From assembly GCA_028708195.1 (NCBI GenBank), contig JAQVZK010000029.1:1-12338 (forward strand): 12,338 nt of DNA. Direction: 5' to 3'. Source of the stretch: Desulfovibrio sp. (GTDB taxonomy: Bacteria > Desulfobacterota > Desulfovibrionia > Desulfovibrionales > Desulfovibrionaceae). Below are positions 1 to 6,905 of the stretch, piece by piece. The notes under the pieces were generated by a model, which was not told the origin of the DNA, did not search any database, and saw nothing but the letters and a program-made list of their open reading frames with translations. Position numbers and translations under genes: made by a program. Numbering within the stretch: position 1 is the first letter of the stretch; the number at the start of each line of letters is the position of its first letter.

Positions 1-386
1 TGCTTGGGCGCGGCGACATGTTGTTCAAGCCCAGCGGCGGCAGGCTCCAACGCCTGCACGGCCCCTTCCTGAGCGACGAAGAGGTGCAGAATGTGGTTGA
101 CCATTGGAAGCGTCATTTGAGCCCAGCCTACAAGGTTGACTTTGCCCAATGGGGGCTTGACGCCGCCTTGGGAGGCTCCGGAGGCGGAAGTGGCGACGCG
201 GCCAGTGATCCTTTGTACGGCGAGGTGCAGGCTTTTGTGAGCGAGCAGGGCAGGGCATCCATATCTCTTGTACAGCGTCGCTTCAAGATCGGCTTCAACC
301 GGGCGGCACGCCTGGTGGAACAGCTCGAGCACGATGGCATCATCGGGCCTGCAGACGGCAGCAAGCCCCGTGCAGTCGTTAAATAA
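1..386 (+). CDS. ftsK: DNA translocase FtsK, C-terminal end (5'-truncated by the window)
   Basis: This is the last part of the hexameric, septum-anchored ATPase that pumps DNA and helps resolve chromosome dimers. The frame is open from nt 3 and reads LGRGDML, then a stretch ending GPFLSDEEVQ, which is the typical end of the FtsK motor domain. A Gly/Ser-rich linker follows (about nt 168-200), then the gamma winged-helix domain (about nt 207-380), starting DPLYGEV and containing RASISLVQRRFKIG and FNRAARLVEQLE. The gamma recognition helix keeps the Asn, Arg and Glu (codons at nt 297, 309 and 318) that contact KOPS DNA in the well-studied FtsK proteins, so sequence-directed translocation is expected. 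It ends at TAA 384-386. lolA starts 60 nt downstream with no terminator between, so the two are probably co-transcribed. The N-terminal membrane and motor parts lie outside the window. Confidence 0.95.
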   Translation, partial: LGRGDMLFKPSGGRLQRLHGPFLSDEEVQNVVDHWKRHLSPAYKVDFAQWGLDAALGGSGGGSGDAASDPLYGEVQAFVSEQGRASISLVQRRFKIGFNRAARLVEQLEHDGIIGPADGSKPRAVVK

Positions 387-404
387 ATTCAGACCATAGA
401 GAAT

Positions 405-435
405 TTTGCCATATGGCAAAGGCCCCGTGCGGGCC
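405..435. repeat. Perfect 16-bp palindrome plus small GC hairpin ahead of lolA
   Basis: TTTGCCATATGGCAAA (405-420) is a perfect inverted repeat with no spacer. It is followed directly by a 5-bp stem, GGCCC (421-425) with GGGCC (431-435). The second stem ends 2 nt before the lolA ribosome binding site (438-443). It could be an operator, or mRNA structure that affects lolA translation. There is no T-tract, so it does not look like a terminator. Confidence 0.5.
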
Positions 436-446
436 GTGGAGGGTAT

Positions 447-1124
447 ATGCGTAGACTACACGCAGTCGTGGCAACAATGGCCCTGTGCCTTTGTTTGGCC
501 CCGTCAATCGTGGTTCAGGCTCAGGATATGGCCACGGCCATTCAAGCCAGATACGAAAAACTGGGGGCATTTTCAGCGGATTTTGAGCAGACTCTCACTC
601 ATAAAGAAAGTGGCTCTGTAGAAAAACGCCAAGGCAAACTGCTGTTCAAAAAGCCTCTGCTGATACGTTGGCAAACGGCCAGCCCTCATGAAGAAACCCT
701 GGTGGTAACTGGCAAAGAAATTTGGAACTACCTGCCAGAAGAAGAAGTAGCGTACCGCTATCCCCCAAACCTGGTTCAGGATTCGCGCAGCATCATTCAG
801 GTCATCACCGGCCAGGCGGCCCTGAGCAAAGACTTTGAGGTTAAGCCCGAGGGCAAGGAAGGTGGCTTGGCAAAATTGCGCCTCTTCCCCAAAGAGCCCG
901 CGCCTCAAATGGTTGAAGCCGTCATATGGGTGGAGCCCGAAACAGGATATATTCGACGCGCCAATATTCTGGACTTTTACGGCAATAACAACGAAGTGTT
1001 GTTCACCCGGTTCACGCCTGACGTTAACATAAAAGCTTCAGAATTCACTTTTACGCCTCCCAAAGGGGTAGAGGTTGAAGACCGCATTGACAGCAAAGTG
1101 CCGGAAAAAGAGTTGTTCCAATAG
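447..1124 (+). CDS. lolA: Outer-membrane lipoprotein carrier protein LolA
   Basis: LolA is the periplasmic chaperone that takes lipoproteins from the LolCDE exporter and carries them to the outer membrane. The 225-residue product has a signal peptide: basic MRRLHA, a hydrophobic core to about residue 22, then VVQAQ with likely cleavage near residue 25-26. The mature part follows the LolA pattern: FSADFEQTL (42-50), the strand pair GKLLFKKPLLIRW (63-75), ETLVVTGKEIWNYLPEEE (83-100), and the closing FTFTPPKGVEVEDR (200-213), which is close to the end of E. coli LolA. Length is normal for the family. The start is the ATG after GGAGGG (438-443). The spacing of 3-4 nt is short, but this start gives the full signal peptide. 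The gene sits behind ftsK and ends at a strong terminator near 1233. Confidence 0.93.
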   Translation: MRRLHAVVATMALCLCLAPSIVVQAQDMATAIQARYEKLGAFSADFEQTLTHKESGSVEKRQGKLLFKKPLLIRWQTASPHEETLVVTGKEIWNYLPEEEVAYRYPPNLVQDSRSIIQVITGQAALSKDFEVKPEGKEGGLAKLRLFPKEPAPQMVEAVIWVEPETGYIRRANILDFYGNNNEVLFTRFTPDVNIKASEFTFTPPKGVEVEDRIDSKVPEKELFQ

Positions 1125-1232
1125 CGGTCACAGCAAATCATATAGCTGACAATATTGAATAAAGTTTAAGAGTCAACTTCGGTCAGCAGAGATGAAGACA
1201 AGCCACTGATCATGTGCGCGTTCAAATAGCAG

Positions 1233-1276
1233 AAAGGCCGTGGCACCGCAGAGCGCCACGGCCTTTTGTCCTTTTG
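1233..1276 (+). terminator. Rho-independent terminator of ftsK-lolA
   Basis: AAAGGCCGTGGC (1233-1244) pairs perfectly over 12 bp with GCCACGGCCTTT (1255-1266) around a 10-nt loop. The T-rich stretch TTTTGTCCTTTTG (1264-1276) follows. It lies about 110 nt after the lolA stop. A second hairpin follows immediately. Confidence 0.88.
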
Positions 1277-1278
1277 TC

Positions 1279-1293
1279 GGCCGGGTACCGGCC
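1279..1293. repeat. Second GC hairpin directly after the lolA terminator
   Basis: GGCCGG (1279-1284) pairs with CCGGCC (1288-1293) around GTA. It comes right after the terminator's T-rich tail but has no T-tract of its own. It may back up termination, or protect a 3' end. Confidence 0.5.
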
Positions 1294-1358
1294 CTGCACA
1301 GATGGTATGGGTGAACCACAATCTTGTTGCAGATGTCAGGCAATTTATCAAACCATGC

Positions 1359-1372
1359 ATAAAATATTTTAT
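1359..1372. promoter_or_regulatory. AT-rich 14-bp palindrome upstream of the S1-protease operon
   Basis: ATAAAATATTTTAT is a perfect palindrome about 120 nt before the S1 start codon and about 50 nt upstream of the best -35 candidate. The position suits a regulator site or a UP-like AT-rich element. AT-rich palindromes are easy to find by chance, so this is tentative. Confidence 0.25.
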
Positions 1373-1420
1373 CTTTGTAAAATACCAAACAAATGTTGCT
1401 CCAAAGTGGTCAAAACATCG

Positions 1421-1449
1421 TTGTTTTCTGACGGCGTATAAAGTATTGT
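1421..1449 (+). promoter_or_regulatory. Candidate sigma-70 promoter for the S1-degP operon
   Basis: TTGTTT (1421-1426) and TATTGT (1444-1449) are separated by 17 nt and match 7 of 12 consensus positions. A TATAAA at 1437-1442 lies inside the spacer but has no partner -35 at a good distance. The predicted leader is about 35 nt and carries TAAGGAG (1477-1483). This is a weak call; the main support is the terminator upstream and the strong RBS downstream. Confidence 0.3.
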
Positions 1450-1491
1450 CCCCAACTTGAGCAAATAGCCCAGCTTTAAGGAGCAGGAAAT

Positions 1492-2961
1492 ATGACCGAG
1501 GAAAAATTCGCGGCCTCCATGCAGGAGGAAGGCGTTGAGGATTTTGCCGCCATGCTGGCAGCCCACGAAACAACCGGACACCGCCTTCAGACAGGGCAAA
1601 AAGTTACAGGCACTGTTATTGCCGTAACTGGTGACAGTGTGTTTATTGACGTGGGCATAAAGGTTGACGGCATCATGGAACGTAAAGACATCCTTGACGC
1701 CGAAGGCAAGGAAACCGCGGGCCCCGGTGACACCGTGGAAGCATGGGTTGTGGGGGTGTCTTCGCAGGAGATTCGCCTTTCCCGCTCCATGAGCGGCAGC
1801 GGTGTGGCTGCGCTTGAAGATGCCCGTGATACTGCCATTCCTGTGGATGGCCGCATCGCTGGTACTTGCAAGGGCGGTTACACAGTTGAAGTTATGGGCA
1901 AGACCGCCTTTTGCCCCGGCAGCCAGATAGGCCTCACTGCGGGTGAAGAAGCGGAATCTCTTGTGGGCCGCACACTTCAGTTTATTGTTATCAGGGTTGA
2001 GAACAGGGGGCGCAATATTGTGGTTTCGCACCGCGCCCTGCTTGACCGTGAACGCCATGCACAACTTGAAGTTCTGCTTGAAAAACTCACAGTGGGCGCT
2101 ACTGTTGAGGGCAAAATATCCCGATTTGCGCCATTTGGCGCTTTTATGGAGCTGGACACTGCCGTTGAAGGCATGATCCTTCTTTCTGAGCATTCGTGGT
2201 CACGCGTGGGCGCACCTGATGAGGCCGTGTCTCTGGGCGACACTGTTCGCGCCAAGGTGCTTTCCATCAGCAAGAACGACAAGGGGCAGGTTCGTATTTC
2301 CCTTTCGCGTAAACAGGCTGAAGGTGACCCCTGGCAGGATGTGGACCAAAAGCTTGAAGCAGGTTCCGTCGTGCAAGGCAAGGTGGTGCGCCTGGCTCCC
2401 TTTGGCGTTTTTATTGAAATTCTGCCTGGCATTGAAGGTCTTGCACATATTTCAGAGTTGTCATGGACCAAACGCGTAACCAAACCTGAAGAAATCGTTC
2501 AGGCTGGTGATACCGTTGCCGTGAAAATCAAGGATATCAGTAGCGCAACCCGCCGCATATCCCTGAGTTTACGTGAAGCAGAAGGCGACCCCTGGCAGGA
2601 TGCCGCCCAGCGCTTTGCTGCCGGCTCACTTGTACAGGGCACCGTTGACGGGCGCAGCCCCCACGGCCTTTTCATCACGCTGGCACCTGGTATTACCGGC
2701 CTTTTGCCTGCCGGTGTTATCAAGAATTCCAAAAACTCTGGGCAGTACAGCAAATTGGACAAAGGCGACAGTGTGGCCTTAATAGTACAAAATATCGATA
2801 CCGCTCTGCGGCGCATCAGCCTTGCCCCTGAAGGCACTGAAGCTTCGCCCGCTGCTGATGATAAGGCCTGGAAGCAGCACGCCAACCTTAGCGGAAATTC
2901 TGGAAACACAGGAATAAACACACTGGCACAAGCTTTGCATAAAGCCATGCAAAACAAGTAA
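1492..2961 (+). CDS. S1 RNA-binding protein with five S1 repeats (ribosomal protein S1-like)
   Basis: This 489-residue protein is built from tandem S1 (OB-fold) RNA-binding domains, roughly at residues 35-98, 116-182, 201-273, 289-361 and 376-445. Clear hallmarks are ISRFAPFGAFMEL (209-221), VVRLAPFGVFIEI (298-310) with GIEGLAHISELSW (313-325), and HGLFITLAPGITGLLP (391-406). Domains 3-5 are joined by near-identical linkers, AEGDPWQDVDQ and AEGDPWQDAAQ, as in ribosomal S1. It is shorter than a full six-domain S1 of about 550-580 residues, and domains 2 and 5 are divergent. It is therefore probably a paralogue that binds mRNA or ribosomes rather than the main rpsA product, which would be encoded elsewhere; that is inference. 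The N-terminus is acidic, with no signal or membrane segment, so the protein is cytoplasmic. The start is supported by TAAGGAG 8 nt upstream. degP follows after 14 nt. Confidence 0.88.
   Translation: MTEEKFAASMQEEGVEDFAAMLAAHETTGHRLQTGQKVTGTVIAVTGDSVFIDVGIKVDGIMERKDILDAEGKETAGPGDTVEAWVVGVSSQEIRLSRSMSGSGVAALEDARDTAIPVDGRIAGTCKGGYTVEVMGKTAFCPGSQIGLTAGEEAESLVGRTLQFIVIRVENRGRNIVVSHRALLDRERHAQLEVLLEKLTVGATVEGKISRFAPFGAFMELDTAVEGMILLSEHSWSRVGAPDEAVSLGDTVRAKVLSISKNDKGQVRISLSRKQAEGDPWQDVDQKLEAGSVVQGKVVRLAPFGVFIEILPGIEGLAHISELSWTKRVTKPEEIVQAGDTVAVKIKDISSATRRISLSLREAEGDPWQDAAQRFAAGSLVQGTVDGRSPHGLFITLAPGITGLLPAGVIKNSKNSGQYSKLDKGDSVALIVQNIDTALRRISLAPEGTEASPAADDKAWKQHANLSGNSGNTGINTLAQALHKAMQNK
2326..2602 (+). 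repeat. 16-nt direct repeat marking duplicated S1 linkers
   Basis: GACCCCTGGCAGGATG occurs at 2326-2341 and again at 2587-2602, exactly 261 nt (87 codons) apart. It encodes the DPWQD linker ahead of S1 domains 4 and 5. The spacing equals one domain plus linker, so it records tandem domain duplication inside the gene. Confidence 0.7.
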
Positions 2962-2975
2962 CTAGGAGTTTTTCC

Positions 2976-4403
2976 ATGCTTATAAAAAAATGCCTAACGG
3001 CTCTGCTAGCTGTTACCCTTGTGGTGGCTGCGCAGTTTGCCCAGGCAGCAAACCTGCCGGATTTCAGCGAATTGGCCTCAAAAAGTGGCCCGGCTGTGGT
3101 TAACATCAATACTGAAAAGATGGCCGCCAGTGGTGGCTCAGATGAGCTTTTGGGGGAAATGTTCCGCAACATGCCCCCTGGATTTGAAAAGTTTTTTGAC
3201 CAGTTTGGCGGTAAGCGCGATGGAAAACGCCCCCAATCCAAACAAAAATCCCTCGGGTCCGGCTTTCTTGTGTCGGCTGATGGCTTTATAGTCACCAACA
3301 ACCATGTGGTGGCCGATGCTGACGTTATCCGCGTCACCCTGGATCAGGATAATGGCAAGAGTGAATCCTTCACGGCTACCCTTATTGGCGCTGATGAAGA
3401 AACAGACCTGGCGCTGCTCAAGGTAGAGACCAAAAAAGATCTGCCGTTCTTGAGCTTTGGCAATTCTGATTCCCTCAAGGTTGGCGAATGGCTGTTAGCC
3501 ATCGGTAACCCCTTTGGTCTTGACCATACCGTCACTGCGGGCATTCTGTCGGCCAAGAATCGTAATATCCACGCTGGCCCCTTTGACAATTTTTTGCAGA
3601 CTGACGCATCCATCAACCCCGGCAACAGCGGCGGCCCGCTGCTGAACATGCAGGGTCAGGTGGTGGGCATCAATACTGCCATTATTGCCAGTGGGCAGGG
3701 CATTGGCTTTGCCATCCCGAGCAACATGGCTGCCAAGATCATCGACCAGATCAAAAGCGGTAAAAAAGTCAGCCGAGGCTGGATTGGCGTGACCATTCAG
3801 GATGTTGAAGAAAACACTGCCAAGGCCTTGGGCCTCAAAGACGCCAAGGGCGCTCTTATTGGCAGCGTTATGGAAAATGAACCCGCCGCCAAAGGTGGCA
3901 TGAAAGACGGCGACATAATCCTGGCTGTAGATGGCAAGGATGTTGACGATGCGTCTGCTCTGCTGCGCGCCATTGCTGAAAAAAATCCTGGCAGCAAGGC
4001 TGTTATCAAGGTTTGGCGTGAGGGTAAAACCCTTGACCTCACAGTGACGCTGGGTGAACGCCAGTCCGCCTCTCAGGCTGCCGCTGGAAACAAGGGTGAA
4101 GCCAAACAAAACGAAGGCCTGCTTGGCATTTCTGTTCGCCCCCTCAACGAGACAGAACGCCGGGATATGAAGATTGACAAGAACGAAGGACTGCTCATCG
4201 TGGATGTGGCCGCCAACAAGCCCGCCGCTGAAGCTGATCTGCGTCCTGGTGATGTGATCCTCAAGGCTAATCTGAAGCCGGTGAACACCTCCGCAGCCCT
4301 GTCAAAAATTGTGAACGAAGAAGGCGCCAAGCGCGGAGCCATCATGCTGCAAATTTCGCGGCGTGGTGATGTCTATTTCCGTACTGTGCCTCTGGGTAAA
4401 TAG
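2976..4403 (+). CDS. degP: Do/HtrA-family periplasmic serine protease (DegP/DegQ type)
   Basis: An exported trypsin-like protease and chaperone that degrades misfolded envelope proteins. The 475-residue product begins with a signal peptide (MLIKKC, hydrophobic to about 20, AQA cleavage near 24). The protease domain is at about 32-255 with the catalytic triad visible: His110 in TNNHVVADADV, Asp144 in EETDLALLKV, and Ser218 in NPGNSGGPLL. Two PDZ domains follow, at about 267-360 (GWIGVTIQDV, with AAKGGMKDGDIILAVDG) and 382-470 (LLGISVRPL, with AEADLRPGDVILKAN). This is the full-length two-PDZ layout of DegP and DegQ, unlike membrane-anchored, one-PDZ DegS. DegP and DegQ cannot be told apart safely here. 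AGGAG (2964-2968) lies 7 nt before the ATG. The gene follows the S1 gene by 14 nt and ends before a strong terminator. Confidence 0.95.
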   Translation: MLIKKCLTALLAVTLVVAAQFAQAANLPDFSELASKSGPAVVNINTEKMAASGGSDELLGEMFRNMPPGFEKFFDQFGGKRDGKRPQSKQKSLGSGFLVSADGFIVTNNHVVADADVIRVTLDQDNGKSESFTATLIGADEETDLALLKVETKKDLPFLSFGNSDSLKVGEWLLAIGNPFGLDHTVTAGILSAKNRNIHAGPFDNFLQTDASINPGNSGGPLLNMQGQVVGINTAIIASGQGIGFAIPSNMAAKIIDQIKSGKKVSRGWIGVTIQDVEENTAKALGLKDAKGALIGSVMENEPAAKGGMKDGDIILAVDGKDVDDASALLRAIAEKNPGSKAVIKVWREGKTLDLTVTLGERQSASQAAAGNKGEAKQNEGLLGISVRPLNETERRDMKIDKNEGLLIVDVAANKPAAEADLRPGDVILKANLKPVNTSAALSKIVNEEGAKRGAIMLQISRRGDVYFRTVPLGK

Positions 4404-4433
4404 GGGCGGCAGTCACGCCAACTCTTGATCTTT

Positions 4434-4464
4434 GGGCCGCCTCACTTTGGGGCGGCCCTTTTTT
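4434..4464 (+). terminator. Rho-independent terminator of the S1-degP operon
   Basis: GGGCCGCC (4434-4441) pairs with GGCGGCCC (4451-4458) around a 9-nt loop and is followed by six T (4459-4464). It lies 30 nt after the degP stop. Confidence 0.93.
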
Positions 4465-4606
4465 ATGGTCCTGGCAGGATGAATACACCGGGTTTTGAGC
4501 TGTTTTGTGTCCGAAGCGCTCGGGCGATACCGGCAGTTATCTCACGTCAGGTGCGTGACAATCCCCAAGCCTCCGTGTTACTTGCAGTGATAGTGGAGGT
4601 CACGCC

Positions 4607-6250
4607 ATGCCTGTAGTTCATGCCAAAGCCGGAACGCTGCCCATGCCTGAAGATCTGGAAAACATTCCGGCTCTTGTCAGCGCCTACTTTACCGAATTTC
4701 CCAATCCCGCAGTTTCTGCGCAGCGTGTGTCGTTTGGCACGTCCGGACACAGAGGTTCCTCGCTGCTGTACACCTTCAATGAAGAACATATTTATGCCAT
4801 CACGCAGGCAGTGTGCGACTATCGCAAGGCCAATGGAATAGACGGGCCACTCTTTCTTGGCGGGGATACGCATGCCCTGTCAGAAGCGGCCTTTCGCTCG
4901 GCACTTGAGGTTCTTGTGGCCAACGATGTGCAGGTTTGTATTGCTCCATCCGGGATGTACACGGCAACTCCGGCCATCTCGCACGCCATATTGAACTGGA
5001 ATACCAATCGCACCTCAGGCCTTGCCGACGGCATTGTCATCACGCCCTCGCACAACCCTCCACGTGACGGCGGCTTCAAATACAACCCGCCGCACGGTGG
5101 GCCAGCGGATACGCACGTTACTGATCAAATTGAAAAAAGCGCTAACACATACCTTGAAAAGGGCAATCGTGGCGTGCAGATGACCCATTTGCGTTCGGCT
5201 CTCAGCTCGTCACTGGTGAACGAATACGACTTTATCCGCGCGTATGTCGATGATTTGCCCAAAGTGCTGGATATGAAAGCCATTGCGGACTCAAAATTAC
5301 GCATTGGGGTAGACCCTCTGGGCGGTGCCAGCCTGCAAATGTGGGAACCCATAGCCGAGACCTACGGTATTGACATTACTGTTGTTAACAAGGCTGTGGA
5401 CCCCACATTCCGCTTTGTGCCTTTTGACAAGGATGGAAAAATCCGCATGGATTGTTCCTCCCCCTATGCCATGAGTGGCCTGCTGCAAATGCGCAACCAC
5501 TTTGACCTGGCTGTGGCCTGTGACCCAGACTCGGATAGGCACGGCATTGTCACCAGCCTGGAACTTATGAATCCCAACCATTTTCTGTCTGTGGCGGCAT
5601 GGTATCTGTTCCGTACCCGGGCTACCTGGCCAGTTGACGCGGGCATTGGCAAAACTCTTGTCACCAGTGCTTTACTTGACAGAGTGGGGCAGGATATCAA
5701 GCGCCAGGTGGTCGAAGTGCCGGTGGGCTTCAAATGGTTTGTGCCCTATCTTTTGAATGGGCGCTGTGGCCTGGGTTGTGAAGAAAGCGCTGGAGCATCC
5801 TTTTTGTGCTTTGACGGCACCCCCTGGAGTACAGACAAGGATGGCCCTCTGATGTGCTTGCTGGCCGCAGAAATGATGGCAGTAGAGCAGTCATCCCCCA
5901 CTGAGCTGTATGAAAAACTCACGCAAAGGCTGGGCAACCCGGTGTACCAGAGGCTGGACGCACCGGCCGACGATCAGGTGCGGGGCAAGCTTAAGGCGTT
6001 GACGCCAGAGGATGTTGCACTGACAAGCCTTGGTGGTTCACCCGTCACCGAAATTATCACTAAAGCGCCCGCCAACGATGCCCCCATTGGAGGGGTTAAG
6101 GTTTCCAGCGCAGATGGCTGGTTTGCTGTCCGCCCATCGGGTACTGAACCCATTTGTAAGGTCTATACAGAGAGCTTTAAGGGCGAGGATCATTTGTCTG
6201 CCATACAGAAGGACGCCATTGAGTTTATGGAGCGTCTGCTCAAGCCCTGA
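4607..6250 (+). CDS. pgm: Phosphoglucomutase, alpha-D-glucose phosphate-specific
   Basis: Interconverts glucose-1-phosphate and glucose-6-phosphate in the cytoplasm, linking glycogen and surface-sugar synthesis to central metabolism. At 547 residues it has the length of E. coli Pgm (546) and the same opening plan: AKAGTLP, then VSFGTSGHRGSS (41-52). All four functional loops are intact. The phosphoserine loop is ITPSHNPP with Ser148. The metal loop is CDPDSDRHG with Asp306, Asp308 and Asp310. The sugar-binding loop is CGLGCEESAG (387-396). The phosphate-binding loop is RPSGTEP (509-515). GGAGGT (4595-4600) lies 6 nt before the ATG. The gene stands alone: the degP terminator is upstream and a bidirectional terminator begins 23 nt after the stop. 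No convincing promoter was found in 4465-4594, although one must exist if the terminator is efficient. Confidence 0.96.
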   Translation: MPVVHAKAGTLPMPEDLENIPALVSAYFTEFPNPAVSAQRVSFGTSGHRGSSLLYTFNEEHIYAITQAVCDYRKANGIDGPLFLGGDTHALSEAAFRSALEVLVANDVQVCIAPSGMYTATPAISHAILNWNTNRTSGLADGIVITPSHNPPRDGGFKYNPPHGGPADTHVTDQIEKSANTYLEKGNRGVQMTHLRSALSSSLVNEYDFIRAYVDDLPKVLDMKAIADSKLRIGVDPLGGASLQMWEPIAETYGIDITVVNKAVDPTFRFVPFDKDGKIRMDCSSPYAMSGLLQMRNHFDLAVACDPDSDRHGIVTSLELMNPNHFLSVAAWYLFRTRATWPVDAGIGKTLVTSALLDRVGQDIKRQVVEVPVGFKWFVPYLLNGRCGLGCEESAGASFLCFDGTPWSTDKDGPLMCLLAAEMMAVEQSSPTELYEKLTQRLGNPVYQRLDAPADDQVRGKLKALTPEDVALTSLGGSPVTEIITKAPANDAPIGGVKVSSADGWFAVRPSGTEPICKVYTESFKGEDHLSAIQKDAIEFMERLLKP

Positions 6251-6273
6251 CAATAAATCAACATTCGTTTGAT

Positions 6274-6310
6274 AAAAAAAGTCCGGCCTCGAAGAGGCCG
6301 GACTTTTTTT
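6274..6310. terminator. Bidirectional terminator between pgm and the convergent DUF4019 gene
   Basis: Seven A (6274-6280) precede GTCCGGCCTC (6281-6290), which pairs perfectly with GAGGCCGGAC (6294-6303) around GAA. Seven T (6304-6310) follow. The structure is symmetrical, so it can stop pgm transcription on + and the rluB-DUF4019 transcript on -. Confidence 0.93.
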
Positions 6311-6425
6311 GAGCAGAGTACTTTGCGGCAATGTATCCTCTAAGAAGGCTTTTGCCCCCCCAACTTCAAGGCATGAGAATCACTGTACAATTTTGAACAA
6401 AATATAGGTGTTAAGGGGAGTGGGC

Positions 6426-6466
6426 GTGGGGGAGGGACCTTTTTGCAAAAGGGTCTCCTCTCCCAC
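6426..6466. repeat. Long hairpin without T-tract, possible dispersed intergenic repeat
   Basis: Outer stem: 6426-6435 pairs with 6457-6466 with one G-T wobble. Then one bulged T (6456), an inner stem 6436-6439 with 6452-6455, a wobble, and TTTT/AAAA closing on TGCA. In all about 18-19 pairs in 41 nt. It starts 14 nt beyond the DUF4019 stop on the - strand. No T-run follows on either strand, so it is not a standard terminator. It could stabilise the 3' end of the - strand mRNA, or be a REP-like element; a genome search would decide. Confidence 0.6.
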
Positions 6467-6479
6467 AAACATACGTACT

Positions 6480-6896
6480 TTACTGTAAAAAATACCCAAC
6501 AGTTCGCCACATTCCGTCAGCCTCTTTTTGCATCAACAAAGCTTCTGACACTCTTCTTTTGCTGGCAAAGCTTGTCTGATAGCGAAAAATCACAAACTCG
6601 CCGTCCGCAACCCCTGGCAGGGTGGTGGTGGCCTCAGAAGACAAGAGTGTTCTGCTTGTCACTTCCCCCAGAGGCTGCCTGGCCTTGGACAGAGTACTTT
6701 CCCATTCTTTCTGCTCAATGCCAGATTTGAATGCGCTGGCGGCCTGGTCCCAGGTGGCTTGCGCGTCACCCTTGTCTGCCAGGGCAAGCCAGACATCGGC
6801 GGCTTCTTTTGCCGCATCGGGCGCTGTGGCCGCAAAGGTGGAGCTATTGACACAAAGACCAAGGGCAATCAAAAAAATCACTATAAATTTAGGCAT
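6480..6896 (-). CDS. Exported DUF4019 family protein of unknown function
   Basis: A 138-residue protein with an N-terminal signal peptide (MPKFIVIFLIALGLCV, cleavage likely after STFA at residue 22), so it is probably periplasmic. The mature part fits the DUF4019 pattern: DVWLALADKGDAQATWDQAA (34-53), KEWESTLSKARQPLGEV (63-79), SRTLLSS, a central LPGVADGEFVIFRYQTSF (93-110), and a closing GMWRTVGYFLQ (128-138). No catalytic motif is visible and the family function is not known to me. AGGAG (+ strand 6903-6907) sits 6 nt before the ATG and overlaps the stop of the upstream gene, only 9 nt away. The two genes are therefore one transcriptional unit with likely translational coupling. Confidence 0.85.
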   Translation of the reverse strand: MPKFIVIFLIALGLCVNSSTFAATAPDAAKEAADVWLALADKGDAQATWDQAASAFKSGIEQKEWESTLSKARQPLGEVTSRTLLSSEATTTLPGVADGEFVIFRYQTSFASKRRVSEALLMQKEADGMWRTVGYFLQ

Positions 6897-6905
6897 TCCT
6901 CGCTC

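Larger units (their letters stand above)
1125..1491. other. Intergenic region lolA - S1 protein gene (367 nt), no gene seen
   Basis: No convincing coding sequence is present; the short frames here lack ribosome binding sites and family resemblance. The stretch holds a roughly 110-nt lolA 3' UTR, the terminator at 1233-1267, a second GC hairpin at 1279-1293, an AT-rich segment with a 14-bp palindrome (1359-1372), and the likely promoter and leader of the S1-protease operon. Inverted repeats GCTGAC (1145-1150) and GTCAGC (1182-1187) could fold part of the lolA 3' UTR. Confidence 0.6.

Noticed and set aside
1125..1232. Possible small RNA in the lolA 3' UTR
   Set aside because: Only one 6-bp inverted repeat with a long loop was found, and no promoter. 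The segment is better explained as the lolA 3' UTR ahead of its terminator.
1369..2193. 274-codon open frame on the - strand opposite the S1 gene
   Set aside because: No family resemblance; the + strand frame is a clear S1 protein with conserved motifs.
3495..4109. 204-codon open frame on the - strand opposite degP
   Set aside because: It is a shadow of the protease and PDZ coding region, with no motifs of its own.
4425..4616. 63-codon + strand frame between degP and pgm
   Set aside because: It begins before the degP terminator, runs through the hairpin and into the pgm start, and has no RBS or resemblance to known proteins.
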